Source of the DNA: Drosophila miranda
Taxonomy: Eukaryota > Arthropoda > Insecta > Diptera > Drosophilidae
Length of the DNA: 64,000 nt
Assembly (NCBI RefSeq): GCF_003369915.1
Contig: NW_022881625.1
Coordinates: 9,920,001-9,984,000, forward strand
Direction: 5' to 3'
Below the pieces are notes generated by a model. That model made no database searches. It worked only from the letters and a program-made list of their open reading frames with translations, and was not told where the DNA came from. Positions 44,843 to 56,083 of the stretch are shown here, piece after piece; the first letter of the stretch is position 1; every line of letters starts with the position of its first letter. The translations under genes and the position numbers were made by a program.

Positions 44843-46715
44843 TCAAAGCACAAAACAAGTTGATTCTGATTGACGTGCGGCCAAAAAAACACCTACTTTA
44901 TATTGCAAATAAGTTCCTTCAAGGTTTTCCAGTTGTAAAGATAATTTAGGATGAGAAATGTGTTTACTGTTGGGCAAATTGATCAGGGAGGAGCGGAAAG
45001 CGTTCTCCGTGGGATGATTGAACTCGATGCTAAAGTTCCGAATGAGTCGAGCGATGCCCAGCTCAAGCTCCATGTCGACGATGCGCTTTCCAACGCACAT
45101 CCGGGGTCCAAATCCGAAGGGCAAGAACACAAACGGATTCTTCAGCTTCAAGTCATTTGCCGGGCATTGCCCGTTGGAGTCTGTGGCGTTACGAATCCAA
45201 CGTTCTGGCAGGAACTCAGCAGCCTTGGGGAAGTGCTCCTCGCTTGATAGCAAGCTCAGGGGAACCATCGACACACAGGTACCAGCTGGCACTTGGTATC
45301 CGCTCAAAACGCTGTCCCGATTGAGAAATCGGCCTTTGCCGATGACCAAAGGATAGATCCGTTGTGACTCTTTGATGCAGGCACGTAGATAGGGAACGTT
45401 CTTCATCGATGCCTCGGTGAACTCGGAGTCCTTTTCGGGTAGAACCTTCATCACCTCCTCTCGGAGTAAAGCCTGCTTCTCTGGATTCTTGGCAAGGCAC
45501 AGCAAGGCCGCTGTAAATGTACTTGAGGTCTGGAAAAAAGGATGTATGAGATAAGGGTAAGTATGAGAACAACAGACTACGTACGGTATCCACTCCGGCC
45601 ATTAGCATGTCCATGGCCATAACCGTCGCCACCTTTTTGTCGATCTTGAGCAGCTTTTCCAGTACACTCTGCTCGCTCTCAGGGCGGACAACACCCTCCT
45701 TGGCCTCTTTCTCTAGACGCTCTATAGCTTCGTCTACATACGCTGAAGTTATTTCTTGAACACCATCTAGGGACTTCATTAGCTTCATTAGCTTAGGTGT
45801 TTTAACGTAACGCCAGATGGAGGGCTTCATCTCCAGATCGGCTGTTAATTCAAAAAAATCGTCCAGGTACTTGAAAAGTAACACAGCCTGGTCTTTATCG
45901 CCCGACTCTTTGAGCAGTCCCAACTGCTTGTCCAGAGCCACCACAGAGACTGACTCGAGGGTCCACCGATTTATAACGTTTAAGAAATCATCTGGAGCTT
46001 CCTGGGTATCGATATCACGGAGTGCTTTAATACTGTGAAGGGGGGAGAACATACTTGAGCGTAAACAGGGATTTATTATCAGTCATACGCACCGTTGCAC
46101 AAACTCCTGGTTCACTTGGGACATCTTCTTATAGTAAAGCCGCACGTTCTTCGGCTGCATTAGGACAGGATTTATAGCCGATCGAAAGTCGCTCCAGGTT
46201 TTTCCTTGTGTGGGTAAAGCTCCCTCCACTCCCTGGAAGAAATCCTTTCTATGAGTTTCCGATGATAGCGAAGAGTATCGCTGCCAGGCCGATGCGGCCA
46301 CACTCCTTCGTTCCGGAACACGACCTCGAAGTCCTTGGGATTGTGAGTCATCAGGTATGACGTACCTCCCATCATACCTGGTAAATATAATATGTTTCCA
46401 TAGTCGTCTTGCAAAGCTTTGAACAATTTCACAATGTCCAGTTTGCTATATTTTCCTCCAGGCATAAAATTCCGAACAGTAGACAGAAAAGTTGTACTAG
46501 GAATCTGATCAAAGGGACGAGCTTGTAGCCACTCTGCATCATTTCTGGGCTCTGCTACAGCTGCTGTGGTCTGCCAACGCTACAAGAGATTTAAAAACGT
46601 ATATCACTGTGATATCGGATCTATATGTATACTCTATATTTACCAGCGGACTGCTGACAGAGAGGGCTGCTTTTTGCGCCTGAATTATAGATAGACCGCT
46701 GCGCACTTTCAACAT
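44843..46715 (-). pseudogene. CYP12-type P450, copy B, frameshifted
   Basis: Exons are 46715-46644, 46579-46089, 46032-45585 and 45529-44843, with the same splice sites as copy A. Exon 2 is one base shorter than in A (near 46258), so the frame shifts after LRYHRK. Exon 3 has a 9-bp in-frame duplication (LMKLMK). Exon 4 is open with the K-helix ([10 protein letters not shown]), the PERW motif and the heme loop ([12 protein letters not shown]). The normal end seen in copy C ([11 protein letters not shown]) is missing: after INLP the frame runs into what is feo upstream sequence and ends STCFVL, only ~175 bp before the feo-1 start codon. Confidence 0.9.
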
Positions 46716-47298
46716 TTTGCTTGTTAGGAACTTAATTCATTCACTGCCAGAGCTATACTGCTAAATCATTCCATAAGCTAGCTATTTGAAAGGCCTGCGA
46801 GAGCTTTGTTGCAAAAAGAGCTGACCGATAACAGAGCACAAACAGAACAAGAGAGAGAGAGAGTGCCAAAACACGTTCGCGGGAGCGTGCGAATGCCAAA
46901 CAGAAATAATTGTAAACATTTGCCATATTTTTTTAATATAGACTGCTATTTGATCGACTATGTTATACCTTCTACGGAATATTTAGGAATATAGTATTAT
47001 GATTGATCTGACTCTCAATGAAATGAAACAAATAAATCGCCATAATTATGGCATCAGATTTTTTGGCCAAATTTAATTTATTGGGCATGGAATGGTCGGT
47101 AGACTGCCGAAAGTTTTGGGCCTGATAATAATATAAACAAGCGCTTTTTTATATCTTGTTATTTTGTTTCGGTTGTCCTTCTTGAAGGTAATTTAATTTT
47201 TATTGGGCCAACATCGAAAATAAATGAAACAGAGATAAACAGATAAAGGTACAAAAAATGAAATCAAACATAAAACGCAAATAAAAATTCCAATAATC
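46716..47298. other. Spacer between CYP12-B and feo-2
   Basis: Near copy of 42118-42721 with small deletions (a two-base GA loss in the GA run near 46860 and a short loss near 47142). Confidence 0.75.
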
Positions 47299-49361
47299 TC
47301 ATCGTGGATTCGGCCACATGCGACTTTCACGTGGCGATGGGAGCTTCAATTGATTGCCAAATCGAGGCCTCTCCTCCTGATTGACCGCCTGCTTTGATGG
47401 TGTGTTGGCGGCCGACGCCACCGAATTGTGGTTTACGAGGACATGGCGAATTCGTGGCACAGCCACGCGATTGCGCTGATGCTGAGCCCCGCCGACGGGC
47501 AGCACTGAGGAGCGACTCGTGGGCACCAATTCTTCATAGGAGATCCCGGAATCGCTGGGCGATCTTGTATCCGGCACCGCTGATTTTGTGCGTGGCTTCT
47601 TGTTCGAGCGTGTGCCAATGCTGCGTCTGCCCAATCTCCCGCTGCGACGCAATATGTTGTCCAGGACGCGGACCCGCTTTAGTGGCGACTTGGACGCCTT
47701 CAGCTGGCTGTTGGCCAGCCGCTGTGCGGTAGACGGCGACGGGCGTATCTAATTCAGAGCGCTCATGAGGCTGCGCTTGGCGTTGGGAGTCCGATACCCC
47801 GAAGAGCTGGCGGCTGCTGATGGATTTAGTCGCTTGTGCAGATTACCAGTGCTCTTGGTCATATTGGGAGTGATCAGCTGGATTGTTGGGGTCTTGCGCA
47901 ACGACATTGTCGAGGTCGACATTGAGGACATGGTCTTCAAAGTTCGGGGCGTGCGAGGGGCCGTTAAACCGGCAGTCGGCGGTGGCATCATCAATTTGCT
48001 GCTGCTGCCCGGCCTCGTGGTGGGCGGGGCCTTCTTGCGGGCCGAGCTCTGCTTGGCCTGCCGATAGTTCTCCCATTCGCCAGCCATCAGCTCCAGTATG
48101 TTCTCGCCATAAACCAGAAACGGGCCATGCGATTGCACCTCATAGGCGTGCACCAGTTCAGTGATCTGCTGCTCAATCTTGGGCAGCTTCGAGGTGATGG
48201 CCTTGCGTTCCTTTCCCTCTTTAAGGAACTGGCCGCCACGATTGTTGAAACGATTCGGCTCGTTGGCCTTTGCCTCTAGAGCCTGCATGCGGGACCAAAG
48301 TTCTGCACGGCTTTCGTACAGATCGAAAATCTCCTTGTTGCACGTGTAGAAGCTCTTCAGATCATCCAGCTCCAGCTCGTGCAGCTCCAACAGGTCTTCG
48401 TTGTAATACTTATTGTAGTAGTTGGAGAAACGCTTGCGCTCCTGCTGGCTCTTGAGCGTTAGATCCCACCACTTGCTTATCTCGACGCGCAGCTGCTCGA
48501 TGAACGTCTTGAGGTTCTGGCTGCGCAGTGCCTGGCAGCGCTGCAGCTCCGAATGGAGGATGTCATAGGTGCGCTGCGTATTCTCGGTGCACTCGCGCAC
48601 TCGTCGCATGGCGCTCTCGTCCGTCTCCTGGAGGCGATCCCACAGCACAGCATGTCATGGATTTTGGAGCGCAGCTCCTGGATCTGCTCGGCATAACTGT
48701 TGCGCATCTGCCGCAGCCGCTCTAGTGTCTCTGGTGTTAGATTGTGGCTCAGATCGTTCAGTAGGCGATCCTCTGCATCGGTCTGGGGCATCAGCTCGAG
48801 CATCTTCATGTCATGCTTGATGGCCTTGCGCAGCTGGTCCAGCTCCGTCTGGCGCACTGCGCGCTGAGAGCGCAGGTTGTCGAGATGGTCGCGAAAGCCG
48901 TCCATCTCATCGGGCAGGGGCATCGGGTCCGCCAGTAGAGGGAGCGGCAGTGCGCCCAGCTCTTCGCTGAGCTGCTCCTGCTGGAGCAGCAGCTCCCCGA
49001 TCTCCGCCCGACGTTTCGAGAGCTCCTCGCGCAGATGCTCAATGCTTTTGTCCAGCTTCAGCTGCCATATGATCAGTGGCACATCGTCGGGCCTCTGACC
49101 AATGTCCGTCTCATGGAGGAGTCGGGTAAGGTCGCTGGCCTCGGCTCGGAGTGCGGCTATGTCATCCAGGATGGCCGCCTGCTTCTCCCGCGACTCGGTC
49201 AGCAGATCCGTATAGAAATTATCCGCGTGCGCCTTGAGTTTGTGCAGAAAGTCCTCGCATGTCTTCGGCTCGAACATGAGGGACCACATTGAATGGAGCT
49301 GCTCCACATGATCGCCAGTCATCTCAAGGATCTCTCCCTTGATGGAGGTTGGGTCAACCAT
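47299..49361 (-). pseudogene. feo: Feo/PRC1-type, copy 2, broken
   Basis: The frame starts MVDPTSIKGEILEMTGDHV and keeps the full rod, including 44 codons absent from copies 1 and 3 (LRSQRAVRQTELDQLRK, MKMLELMPQTDAEDR). A net 13-bp loss near 48650 shifts the frame after SKIHDM. The rest continues in another frame (48648 to 47749). There a serine codon has become TAG near 47750, separating the basic tail (47652 to 47299). Two independent lesions make it a pseudogene, although its rod is closest to the ancestral form. Confidence 0.92.
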
Positions 49362-49537
49362 AGCCAATAGGAATGGGTCTTGTATTCGCGAATGGAAGGA
49401 ATTTATGTTATGTGTGCAGGATTTCGATTGCACAATGTGTTGCTCAAGGAAAATGCCTCCGCACAGATAAGTGACGCCTCTCGTGTTGGCACAAATTCCA
49501 CAATGAAAATTTTGTGTGCTTGATTTGCCTCACGCCT

Positions 49538-49827
49538 CAAAGCACAAAACAAGTGGATTCTGATTGACGTGCGGCCAAAAAAACACCTACTTTATATTGC
49601 AAATAAGTTCCTTCAAGGTTTTCCAGTTGTAAAGATAATTTAGGATGAGAAATGTGCTTACTGCCCGCAAACAAAGGGAAACATTCATAAATATACAACC
49701 TCGTATGCATATACATCAAATGTATTCTATTGTATATAGAAGATAGGAAAATAGAACGTGAATATGAGTATATCGAACACATTCGCTACGATGAAGACAC
49801 CCGTCTAATATTGAATAATTGAACGGC
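49538..49827 (-). other. feo-2 upstream region, with ~200 bp lost in the other copies
   Basis: Between the stop of CYP12-C (49828) and the feo-2 leader there are ~165 bp (49663-49827) that are absent at copies B and D. There the CYP12 end is fused straight onto the sequence beginning near 49662. This spacer may hold the original CYP12 3' end signal and the feo promoter. A frame over 49537-49670 (ending STCFVL) is the piece that CYP12-B and D read into. Confidence 0.7.
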
Positions 49828-51622
49828 TCAGTTGGCCAAATCCGTGAACTTGAACTTGAGCGGTATGTTGGGAAAGCTGATCAGTTCACTGCGGAAGGCT
49901 TTTTCCGTGGAGTGATTGAACTCGATGTTGAAGTTCCGAAGGAGCCGGGCGATGCCCAGCTCCAGCTCCATGTCCACGATGCGCTTTCCAACGCACATCC
50001 GGGGTCCAAATCCGAAGGGCAAGAACACAAACGGATTCTTTAGCTTCAAGTCATTTGCCGGGCATTGCCCGGTGGAGTCTGTGGCGTTACGAATCCAACG
50101 TTCTGGCAGGAACTCAGCAGCCTTGGGGAAGTGCTCCTCGCTTGATAGCAAGCTCAGGGGAATCATCGACACACAGGTACCAGCTGGCACTTGGTATCCA
50201 CTCAAAACGCTATCCCGATTGAGAACTCGGGCATTCATAACAGCCAGCGGGTACATCCGATGCGACTCTTTGATGCTGGCACGCAAATAGGGAACGTTCT
50301 TCATGGATTCCTCCGTGAAATCCGAGTCCTTCTCGGGTAGTATCTTCATCACCTCCTCTCGGAGTATGGCCTGCTTTTCGGGATTCTTGGCAAGGCAGAG
50401 CATGACCCCTGTAAATGTGCTAGAGGTCTGAAAAAATATCGAATTATATCAATCTCTGATTATTACGTGATCTGCAGAGTACGTACGGTATCAACTCCGG
50501 CCATTAGCATGTCCATGGCCATGATTGTGGCCACCTTCTTGTCGACCTTGAGCAGCTTTTCCAGTACACTCTGCTCGTTCACAGGACGGACAACACCCTC
50601 TTTGGCTTCCTTCTCCAATCGCTCTACCGCCTCATCAATATATGCCGATATAATGTACAGAATGGTGTCGAGAATGTTCATCATTTTCATCAGTTTGGGC
50701 GTTTTGAACATGCGCCAGGCGGAGGGCTTCAGCTCCAGATCAGCAGATACTTTAAAGAAATCTTCCAAGAGGTGGAAAAGCTTTGTGGCTTCGATCCTTT
50801 TGTTCGACTCCTTCAGCAGTCCCAACTGCCTGTCCAATGCCACGACCGAGACTGACTCCAGGGTCCAGCGATTGATGGTGTCTATGAAGTTATCAGGAAC
50901 CTCTAGAGTGCTGGCATCACGGATGGATTTAATGCTTTAAATGGAAAACAGTTTTTAAGTATTTAAAGAAACACATTTGTGGAATGGCCTACCGCTGCAC
51001 AAATTCCTGATTGACCTGGGACATTTTCTTGTAGTAAAGCCTCGCGTTCTTGGGCTGCATGAGGACTGGATTTACAGCCGATCGAAAGTCGCCCCACGCC
51101 TTTCCTTGGGTGGGTGCGACGCCCTCGACGCCCTGAAAGAAATCCTTTCTGTGCGTCTGCCGATGGTACAAAAGAGCGTCGGCGCCAGGCCGATTTGGCC
51201 ACGTGCCCTCGTGCCGGAATACTACCTCGAAGTCCTTGGGATTGTGTGTACTCAACATGGGAGGTCCTCCCATGATGCCTGGCACAACATGAATGCTGCC
51301 ATAGTCTTCGCGCATGGCCATTATCAACTCCGCAAGGTCCTTGTTCTTATATTTACCCCCTGGCATGAACATTTTGGGAATCAGAGATATCAAATTGGCC
51401 CGAGGCACCTGCCTGAAGGGACGCGCCTGCTGCCACTCTGCATCGTCTCGGGTTAGAGCTGCAGCAGCTGTGGTCTGCCGGCGCTGGAAATGATCGCTAT
51501 TGAGGCATTTTACATACCAAATCATTGCCAGCTTCTATCCTCTAGCCTGCTGTCCACTGAAAAAGACGGCCGCCACTTGCTTGTGAGCTACGGCAATTCC
51601 ACTACGGACGCATTTTCAACAT
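49828..51622 (-). pseudogene. CYP12-type P450, copy C, diverged paralogue with a damaged first exon
   Basis: Exons 2-4 (51483-50993, 50934-50487, 50427-49828) are open with good splice sites. They carry [40 protein letters not shown] and the heme loop [12 protein letters not shown], and end [11 protein letters not shown], the expected CYP12 C-terminus. The sequence differs from A/B at many residues and is a distinct paralogue. In exon 1 the ATG at 51622 is followed after five codons by TAG. The leader-like reading VRSGIAVAHKQVAAVFF lies in another frame, so a small indel has broken the start. A downstream ATG (51525) gives an open frame but no normal leader. Possibly still expressed in altered form. 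Confidence 0.8.
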
Positions 51623-52851
51623 ATTTTTGCCTTTTCTATGATCTTAACTCGTCCGCAACAAAAACTCAACTGAGGCGCAGAAAAGGCGATTTGGTAAAGT
51701 TCGCATAAATATTACGCAATGAAATCATTGCAGGAATTGATTAAAGAGATGAAAAATCATTCGTATAATCATAATATAAGTAATATGGAATTACTTTTGA
51801 TGTGCAGGAATTAAAGTTCAGTTTATCGATATTTTAATAGCTATTCCATCGCCATGTTTAACGCACAAATGATTGTAACTTTTAAGGAAATCAATTTTCT
51901 ATAGGATTTTTTTCCATTTTTTAAACGACGTCAAATATAATATACCCCACCATTCCCTAGAAAATGTTTGAGTATCATGATGACTTGCAAATATGATATC
52001 TAATCAGTTGCACAACTGATTAGAAATTTGCTGGTAAACAATTATATACAGGTTCTACAGCACTTACCAAGAGATATGAACACTTCAATTGTTGGGAAAG
52101 GTAAGCTTTCCATGTCAACAATTCAGAGCCTTATTGATGTTTATGTTTGTAGGTTTTACATGTTTAAAGGTAGGTCTGAAACAGGACCAATATCAAAACG
52201 TCGTTCATATGATAGCTATATAATGTGGTTCCTTATTGATTTTTATGTTTGTAGGTTCTACATGTTCAAAGGTAGATCCTCTTCCATGCCATTATCAATA
52301 CTTCGTTCTCTATGATAGCTATTGATATTGTCGTTCCTTATATATGTTTATATTTGTAGGTTCTATCGATACTTCGTTTATATGTCATTCGATGTGCTCT
52401 GTTTAGACGAATGATCTGTGTATTCATGAAACTTAATGAGCTTCAAAACTGAGAGACTAGTTTGAATAGAAACAGGTATAAGATGGATAGACGGACATGG
52501 CTAAATCGACTTGCATATTCATCTAGGAATATAGTATTATGATTGGTCTGACTCTCAATGAAATGAAACAAATAAATCGCCATAATTATGGCATCAGATT
52601 TTTTGGCCAAATTTAATTTATTGGGCATGGAATGGTATACTGCCGAAAGTTTTGAGCCTGATAATAATATAAACAAGCTAATCTTTAGCGCTTTTTTATA
52701 TCTTTTTTTTTTTTTTTTGGTTCGGTTGTCCTTCTTGAAGGTAATTTAATTTTTATTGGGCCAACATCGAAAATAAATGAAACAGAGATAAACAGATAAA
52801 GGTACAAAAAATAAAATCAAACATAAAACGCAAATAAAAATTCCAATAATC
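51623..52851. other. Spacer between CYP12-C and feo-3
   Basis: From 52527 it matches the feo 3' flank of the other units. The preceding ~900 bp is unique here. It has three loosely repeated stretches with 'ttatgtttgtaggtt' and 'acatgtttaaaggtag' (52130-52360), period ~110 bp. No gene was seen. Confidence 0.65.
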
Positions 52852-54771
52852 TCATCGTGGATTCGGCCACATGCGACTTTCACGTGGCGATGTGAGCTTC
52901 AATTGATTGCCAAATCGAGGCCTCTCCTCCTGATTGACCGCCTGCTTTGACGGTGTGTTGGCGGCCGACGCCACCGAATTGTGGTTTACGAGGACATGGC
53001 GAATTAGTGGCACAGCCACGCGATTGCGCTGATGCTGAGCCCCGCCGACGGGCAGCACTGAGGAGCGACTCGTGGGCACCAATTCTTCATAGGAGATCTT
53101 GGCTTCGCGGTCATTTTCAGTGGTCTCATCGGTCTCATCCGGCACCGCTGATTTTGTGCGTGGCTTCTTGTTCGAGCGTGTGCCAATGCTGCGTCTGCCC
53201 AATCCCCCGCTGCGACGCAATATGTTGTCCAGGACGCGGACCCGCTTTAGTGGCGACTTGGACGCCTTCAGCTGGCTGTTGGCCAGCCGCTGTGTGGTAG
53301 ACGGCGACGGGCGTATCGAATTCAGAGAGCTTATGAGGCTGCGCTTGGCGTTGGGAGTCCGATACCCCGAAGAGCTGGCGGCTGCTGATGGATTCAGTCG
53401 CTTGTGCAGATTCCCAGTGCTCTTGGTCATATTGGGAGTGATCAGCTGGATTGTTGGGGTCTTGCGCAACGACATTGTCGAGGTCGACATTGAGGACATG
53501 TTCTGCAAAGTTCGGGGCGTGGGAGGGGCCGTTGAACCGGCAGTCGGCGGTGGCATCATCAATTTGCTGCTGCTGCCCGTCCTCGTGGTGGGCGGGGCCT
53601 TCTTGCGGGCCGAGCTCTGCTTGGCCTGCCGATAGTTCTCCCATTCGCCAGCCATCAGCTCCAGTATGTTCTCGCCATAAACCAGAAACGGGCCATGCGA
53701 TTGCACCTCATAGGCGTGCACCAGTTCAGTGATCTGCTGCTCAATCTTGGGCAGCTTCGAGGTGATGGCCTTGCGTTCCTTTTCCTCTTTAAGGAGCTGG
53801 CCGCCACGATTGTTGAAACAATTCGGCTCGTTGGCCTTTGCCTCTAGAGCCTGCATGCGGGACCAAAGTTCTGCACGGCTCTCGTACAGATCGAAAATCT
53901 CCTTGTTGCACGTGTAGAAGCTCTTCAGATCATCCAGCTCCATCTCGTGCAGCTCCAACAGGTCTTCGTTGTAATACTTATTGTAGTAGTTGGAGAAACG
54001 CTTGCGCTCCTGCTGGCTCTTGAGCGTTAGATCCCACCACTTGCTTATCTCGACGCGCAGCTGCTCGATGAACGTCTTGAGGTTCTGGCTGCGCAGTGCC
54101 AGGCAGCGCTGCAGCTCCGAATGGAGGATGTCATAGGTGCGCTGCGTATTCTCGGTGCACTCGCGCACTCGTCGCATGGCGCTCTCGTCCGTCTCCTGGA
54201 GGCGATCCCACAGCACGTAGATCTTCTCGCGCATGTCATGGATTTTGGAGCGCAGCTCCTGGATCTGCTCGGCATAACTGTTGCGCATCTGCCGCAGCCG
54301 CTCTAGTGTCTCTGGTGTTAGATTGTGGCTCAGATCGTTCAGTAGGCCGTCCATCTCATCGGGCAGGGGCAGCGGGTCCGCCAGTAGAGGGCGCGGCAGT
54401 GCGCCCAGCTCTTCGCAGAGCTGCTCCTGCTGGAGCAGCAGCTCCCCGATCTCCGCCCGACGTTTCGAGAGCTCCTCGCGCAGATGCTCAATGTTTTTGT
54501 CCAGCTTCAGCTGGACCGTCTCATGGAGGAGTCGGGTGAGGTCGCTGGCCTCGGCTCGGAGTGCGGCTATGTCATCCAGGATGGCCGCCTGCTTCTCCCG
54601 CGACTCGGTCAGCAGATCCGTATAGAAATTATCCGCGTGCGCCTTGAGTTTGTGCAGAAAGTCCTCGCATGACTTCGGCTCGAACATGACGGACCACATT
54701 GAATGGAGCTGCTCCACATGCTCGCCAGTCATCTCAAGGATCTCTCCCTTGATGGAGGCTGGGTCAACCAT
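52852..54771 (-). CDS. feo: Feo/PRC1/MAP65-type microtubule bundler, copy 3
   Basis: Open from MVDPASIKGEILEMTGEHV to the conserved end RMWPNPR, 639 residues. It shares the 44-codon rod deletion of copy 1. It also lacks 14 codons (IGQRPDDVPLIIW region, near 54513). In the tail, SPSDSG of copies 1 and 2 is replaced by ETDETTENDREAK before ISYEELV. The microtubule-binding core is complete (WWDLTLKSQQERKRFSNYY). All changes are in frame, which suggests selection for an open frame or recent copying. May be functional. Confidence 0.9.
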   Translation of the reverse strand: MVDPASIKGEILEMTGEHVEQLHSMWSVMFEPKSCEDFLHKLKAHADNFYTDLLTESREKQAAILDDIAALRAEASDLTRLLHETVQLKLDKNIEHLREELSKRRAEIGELLLQQEQLCEELGALPRPLLADPLPLPDEMDGLLNDLSHNLTPETLERLRQMRNSYAEQIQELRSKIHDMREKIYVLWDRLQETDESAMRRVRECTENTQRTYDILHSELQRCLALRSQNLKTFIEQLRVEISKWWDLTLKSQQERKRFSNYYNKYYNEDLLELHEMELDDLKSFYTCNKEIFDLYESRAELWSRMQALEAKANEPNCFNNRGGQLLKEEKERKAITSKLPKIEQQITELVHAYEVQSHGPFLVYGENILELMAGEWENYRQAKQSSARKKAPPTTRTGSSSKLMMPPPTAGSTAPPTPRTLQNMSSMSTSTMSLRKTPTIQLITPNMTKSTGNLHKRLNPSAAASSSGYRTPNAKRSLISSLNSIRPSPSTTQRLANSQLKASKSPLKRVRVLDNILRRSGGLGRRSIGTRSNKKPRTKSAVPDETDETTENDREAKISYEELVPTSRSSVLPVGGAQHQRNRVAVPLIRHVLVNHNSVASAANTPSKQAVNQEERPRFGNQLKLTSPRESRMWPNPR

Positions 54772-54946
54772 AGCCAATAGGAATGGGTCTTGTATTCGCG
54801 AATGGAAGGAATTTATGTGATGTGTGCAGGATTTCGATTGCACAATGTGTTGCTCAAGGAAAATGCCTCCGCACAGATAAGTGACGCCTCTCGTGTTGGC
54901 ACAAATTGCACAATGAAAATTTTGTGTGCTTGATTTGCCTCATGCC

Positions 54947-55583
54947 TCAAAGCACAAAACAAGTTGATTCTGATTGACGTGCGGCCAAAAAAACACCTAC
55001 TTTATATTGCAAATAAGTTCCTTCAAGGTTTTCCAGTTGTAAAGATAATTTAGGATGAGAAATGTGTTTACTGTTGGGCGAATTGATCAGGGAGGAGCGG
55101 AAAGCGTTCTCCGTGGGATGATTGAACTCGATGCTAAAGTTCCGAATGAGTCGAGCGATGCCCAGCTCCAGCTCCATGTCCACGATGCGCTTTCCAACGC
55201 ACATCCGGGGTCCAAATCCGAAGGGCAAGAACACAAACGGATTCTTCAGCTTCAAGTCATTTGCCGGGCATTGCCCGTTGGAGTCTGTGGCGTTACGAAT
55301 TCAACGCTCTGGCAAGAACTCAGCAGCCTTGGGGAAGTGCTCCTCGCTTGATAGCAAGCTCAGGGGAACCATCGACACACAGGTACCAGCTGGCACTTGG
55401 TATCCGCTCAAAACGCTGTCCCGATTGAGAAATCGGACATTGCCGATGACCAAAGGATAGATCCGTTGTGACTCTTTGATGCAGGCACGTAGATAGGGAA
55501 CGTTCTTCATCGATGCCTCAGTGAATTCGGAGTCCTTCTCGGGTAGAACCTTCATCACCTCTTCTCGGAGTACGGCCTGCTTC
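54947..55583 (-). pseudogene. CYP12-type P450, copy D, 3' exon only
   Basis: It matches exon 4 of copy B from the K-helix region to the altered end STCFVL. The tryptophan codon of PERW has become TGA (near 55303), splitting the exon into two frames. At 55583 it is joined to an inverted feo fragment, so exons 1-3 are missing. It shares with copy B the fusion to feo upstream sequence, now preceding feo-3. Confidence 0.92.
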
Positions 55584-55584
55584 T

Positions 55585-56031
55585 TTGAAGAACATGTCCT
55601 CAATGTCGACCTCGACAATGTCGTTGCGCAAGACCCCAACAATCCAGCTGATCACTCCCAATATGACCAAGAGCACTGGGAATCTGCACAAGCGACTGAA
55701 TCCATCAGCAGCCGCGAGCTCTTCGGGGTATCGGACTCCCAACGCCAAGCGCAGCCTCATGAGCTCTCTGAATTCGATACGCCCGTCGCCGTCTACCGCA
55801 CAGCGGCTGGCCAACAGCCAGCTGAAGGCGTCCAAGTCGCCACTAAAACGGGTCCGCGTCCTGGACAACATATTGCGTCGCAGCGGGGGATTGGGCAGAC
55901 GCAGCATTGGCACACGCTCGAACAAGAAGCCACGCACAAAATCAGCGGTGCCGGATACAAGATCGCCCAGCGATTCCGAGTATATGACCGATGAGACCAC
56001 TGAAAATTATTGGGCGATCTACTACCCGTAG
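55585..56031 (+). pseudogene. feo: Inverted feo tail fragment
   Basis: A plus-strand frame [18 protein letters not shown] to the basic tail (RSNKKPRTKSAVPD) matches the C-terminal part of the three feo copies, which are all on the minus strand. After SPSDSEYMTDETTEN it ends WAIYYP in unrelated DNA. It contains both tail variants side by side: SPSDS as in copies 1 and 2, and DETTEN as in copy 3. So copies 1-2 and copy 3 probably each lost a different part of a longer ancestral tail. Confidence 0.88.
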
Positions 56032-56083
56032 ATGGGGCACCTAACGCGCACATAGACCTGAATGTTTTGATTCGATTTGCGTG

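Noticed and set aside
55518..56000. 160-codon minus-strand frame across the CYP12-D/feo junction
   Set aside because: It joins CYP12 codons in the wrong frame to the antisense of feo; an accidental product of the rearrangement.
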